From an uncultured Selenomonadales bacterium (GTDB lineage: Bacteria > Bacillota > Negativicutes > Selenomonadales > Selenomonadaceae), in NCBI GenBank assembly GCA_937877655.1, contig CALFJC010000063.1:1-64000 (forward strand): DNA of 64,000 nt, in the 5' to 3' direction. The notes under the pieces were generated by a model, which saw only the letters and a list, made by a program, of their open reading frames with translations, did not search any database and was not told the origin of the DNA. The position numbers and the translations under genes were made by a program. This document shows, piece after piece, positions 62,041 to 64,000 of this stretch (position 1 is its first letter; the number at the start of each line of letters is the position of its first letter).

Positions 62041-64000
62041 TTAATTTTGAGCGGATTTATCTTTGCCGAAGATTTTATGAACAATATTTTGAACGACAAC
62101 GAAGAAGACAGGAATTAAAAATATACCGAGAAAGGTTGCGACGGTCATCCCGCCGACAACCGCAACGCCCATAGAATTACGAGCCGCCGAGCCTGCGCCC
62201 GAAGCCGTTGCCAAAGGCAGACAACCGATTATAAAAGCAAAACTCGTCATTAAAATCGGGCGAAGGCGCAAGCCCGCCGATTCAAGAGACGCTTTAACCG
62301 CTTCCATGCCCTTATCAGTGCGAACTTTGGCAAATTCGACAATCAAGATAGCATTTTTTGCTGCGAGCCCCATGATCATTATGACGCCGATTTGCATATA
62401 AATGCTGTTCTGAAAACCGGGATTGCCTACGCCGAAAGTGTTCGTGTAGTAATTTAAAACGAACTCGGAGAGCAATGCGCCGAAAATTCCCGTCGGAACC
62501 GTCATCAAAACGGAAAAAGGCACGCTCCAACTCTCATAGAGCGCGGCAAGACATAAAAATACGAAAACCAATGCCAACGCCATAACTTGTCCCGTCGAAC
62601 CCGATGCTTTTTGTTCTTCGCGAGATTGTCCCGACCATTCGACAGCAAAACCTGTCGGAGCAATTTCATTTACGACATTTGTTAAGGCAGTCATTGCTTG
62701 CCCCGAAGAGTAGCCGTCCGCAGGTTGAGCTTGAATTAAAACGGAGCGTTTTCCGTTAAAACGAGTGACTTGCGTCGTGCCCGTGTTCAATTTATAGCTG
62801 ATTAACGTGTCGAGCGGCACAAATTGCCCGTTTGAACCTTTGACGAACATAAATTTCAACATATCGACTTCACTGCGGAAATAAACGTCCGACTGCATGA
62901 CAACTTTATAAGTCCGCCCGAATCTGTCGTAGTCATCAACGGGCATGCCGCCGAAATTAACCTGCAACGCGCTGTAAACGTCAGCAAGATTGACGCCTAG
63001 CATTTCAATTTTTTTCTGATCAAGTTCATACTTGTAACTGGGCGAAGTCACGCTGAAAGTTGTATCTACGCCTTGAAGTTCGGGGCGTGTATTAGCCGCT
63101 TGAACAATTTTATCTGTGATTTCGGATAAATCGCTGTCGGAATGGCTTTCCAAATCGATAAGTTGCATGGTTAAGCCGCCGACTTGCCCCAAACCGGGTA
63201 ATGAAGGCGGATTAAAGCCCGCGACAAAACCTTCAGGAGCTACGCCGTTGCCTACCATAAAGACATTGTAAATCGCGGCGGTTACCGATTTTTCAAACTC
63301 TTTTCGGTCTGCCCAATTATACATACTTACGAACAAAGTAGCCGCCGAAGACTTCGCGCCGCCCGAAAGTATATCGTTCCCTGCAACCGAAATAACATCT
63401 TTGACGCCGGGGACGTTTTCGCGAACGGCAGCGGCAACTTTATCTGTCGTCATTGAAGTTCTGTTAAGCGAAGTTCCTTCCGGCATCATAACTGCCGCCA
63501 CAAAATAACCTTGATCCTCGTCGGGAACAAAAGTTGACGGCAAAATTTTAAAAAGCAGCCCCGTCAAGCCGCAGACAATCAACATAAAGACGATTGCAAG
63601 CTTTGTACCCGAAATAACTTTCGCGACAATGCCGACGTAAGAATTTTTTGTGCGTTCAAACCAGTTATTGAAGGCGTCGAAGAATTTACTGAAGAAATTT
63701 TTCTTGCCGTGTTCGTGCGGCTTTAAAATCATTGCGCAGAGTGCGGGCGTCAAAGTTAAGGCGACAAAAGCACTCAAACCCATTGAAACAGCGATTGTCA
63801 GCGCGAATTGCCGATACAAAATGCCCGTCATGCCGCCCAAAAACGCTATCGGGATAAAAACTGCCGACAAAACAAAAGCTATCGCCACGACAGGTCCTTG
63901 AACTTCCGCCATTGCTACTTCAGTTGCCTCGACGGGATTTAAGCCGCGTTCCATGTGCTGTTCGACGTTCTCGATAACGACAATCGCGTCGTCAACGACC
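62041..64000 (-). CDS. RND multidrug efflux pump, inner-membrane subunit (5' end outside window)
   Basis: At least 653 aa, the C-terminal two thirds of an HAE1/AcrB-type pump. The visible part starts at the TM4 region VVDDAIVVIENVEQHMERG, which carries the proton-relay aspartates, and continues through TM5-TM6, the second periplasmic loop (PEGTSLNRTSMTTDKVA, GLGQVGGLTMQLIDLES) and TM7-TM12 (GSTGQVMALALVFVFLCLAALYESW, RLRPILMTSFAFIIGCLPLA). It works with a membrane-fusion protein and TolC-like channel to expel drugs. The true start lies beyond 64000. Confidence 0.95.
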   Translation of the reverse strand, partial: VVDDAIVVIENVEQHMERGLNPVEATEVAMAEVQGPVVAIAFVLSAVFIPIAFLGGMTGILYRQFALTIAVSMGLSAFVALTLTPALCAMILKPHEHGKKNFFSKFFDAFNNWFERTKNSYVGIVAKVISGTKLAIVFMLIVCGLTGLLFKILPSTFVPDEDQGYFVAAVMMPEGTSLNRTSMTTDKVAAAVRENVPGVKDVISVAGNDILSGGAKSSAATLFVSMYNWADRKEFEKSVTAAIYNVFMVGNGVAPEGFVAGFNPPSLPGLGQVGGLTMQLIDLESHSDSDLSEITDKIVQAANTRPELQGVDTTFSVTSPSYKYELDQKKIEMLGVNLADVYSALQVNFGGMPVDDYDRFGRTYKVVMQSDVYFRSEVDMLKFMFVKGSNGQFVPLDTLISYKLNTGTTQVTRFNGKRSVLIQAQPADGYSSGQAMTALTNVVNEIAPTGFAVEWSGQSREEQKASGSTGQVMALALVFVFLCLAALYESWSVPFSVLMTVPTGIFGALLSEFVLNYYTNTFGVGNPGFQNSIYMQIGVIMIMGLAAKNAILIVEFAKVRTDKGMEAVKASLESAGLRLRPILMTSFAFIIGCLPLATASGAGSAARNSMGVAVVGGMTVATFLGIFLIPVFFVVVQNIVHKIFGKDKSAQN

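Overview
The window looks like a chromosome segment of an anaerobic or facultative Gram-negative-walled Firmicute, most likely class Negativicutes (Selenomonadales). This is inferred from gene content. A monomeric autotransporter and an RND efflux pump require an outer membrane. The regulators, a Bacillus-type Fnr, a TnpB-only element and a 2-oxoacid:ferredoxin oxidoreductase operon have a Firmicute or anaerobe character. Most genes are on the minus strand, joined by ATGA overlaps, and TTG or GTG starts are common.

Layout. 0-5 kb: esterase-like hydrolase with divergent LysR regulator, PilO-like protein, small membrane protein, 3D-domain wall protein behind a structured leader, and 5-formyl-THF cyclo-ligase. 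5-8.3 kb: a BrnT/BrnA toxin-antitoxin pair (toxin frameshifted) behind argG-argH. 8.3-11.5 kb: SppA peptidase, a GIY-YIG/RepL-like protein with an opposing small-RNA promoter, and a two-component system whose kinase has lost its sensor half. 11.7-18.4 kb: autotransporter, then trpD-trpC-trpF-trpB without trpA, trpE or trpG. 18.4-19.7 kb: TnpB element. 19.7-29.2 kb: four paralogous GT2 glycosyltransferase genes (six domains), murB and ilvD. 29.3-36 kb: two TPR proteins, a DUF262/DUF1524 nuclease-like defence protein and a second, intact BrnT/BrnA pair. 35.9-39.4 kb: korD-A-B, deoC, korC. 39.4-47.4 kb: three unrecognised genes, the ribosome-rescue factor RqcH, and two surface-polysaccharide transferases. 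47.5-57.3 kb: a ten-kilobase plus-strand block with GrpE-like and Hsp70-like proteins, a type IIL methyltransferase fragment, a very large zinc-ribbon/FN3 protein, a TRAFAC-type GTPase, an amplified gene junction and a secreted protein. 57.3-62 kb: narK and fnr sharing one Fnr box, a diguanylate cyclase, MobA-MobB and a double-glycine-leader peptide. 62-64 kb: an RND pump running off the end.

The most unusual content is (1) the chaperone/GTPase block, a candidate uncharacterised NTPase system; (2) a three-copy dispersed element with covarying hairpins whose loops read CAGGAYG; (3) a second, roughly 100-bp structured element found inside argH and between trpC and trpF; (4) repeated tandem duplication of stop/start gene junctions, giving short decoy ORFs; and (5) many heptanucleotide arrays between genes. 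No tRNA, rRNA or CRISPR array was recognised.
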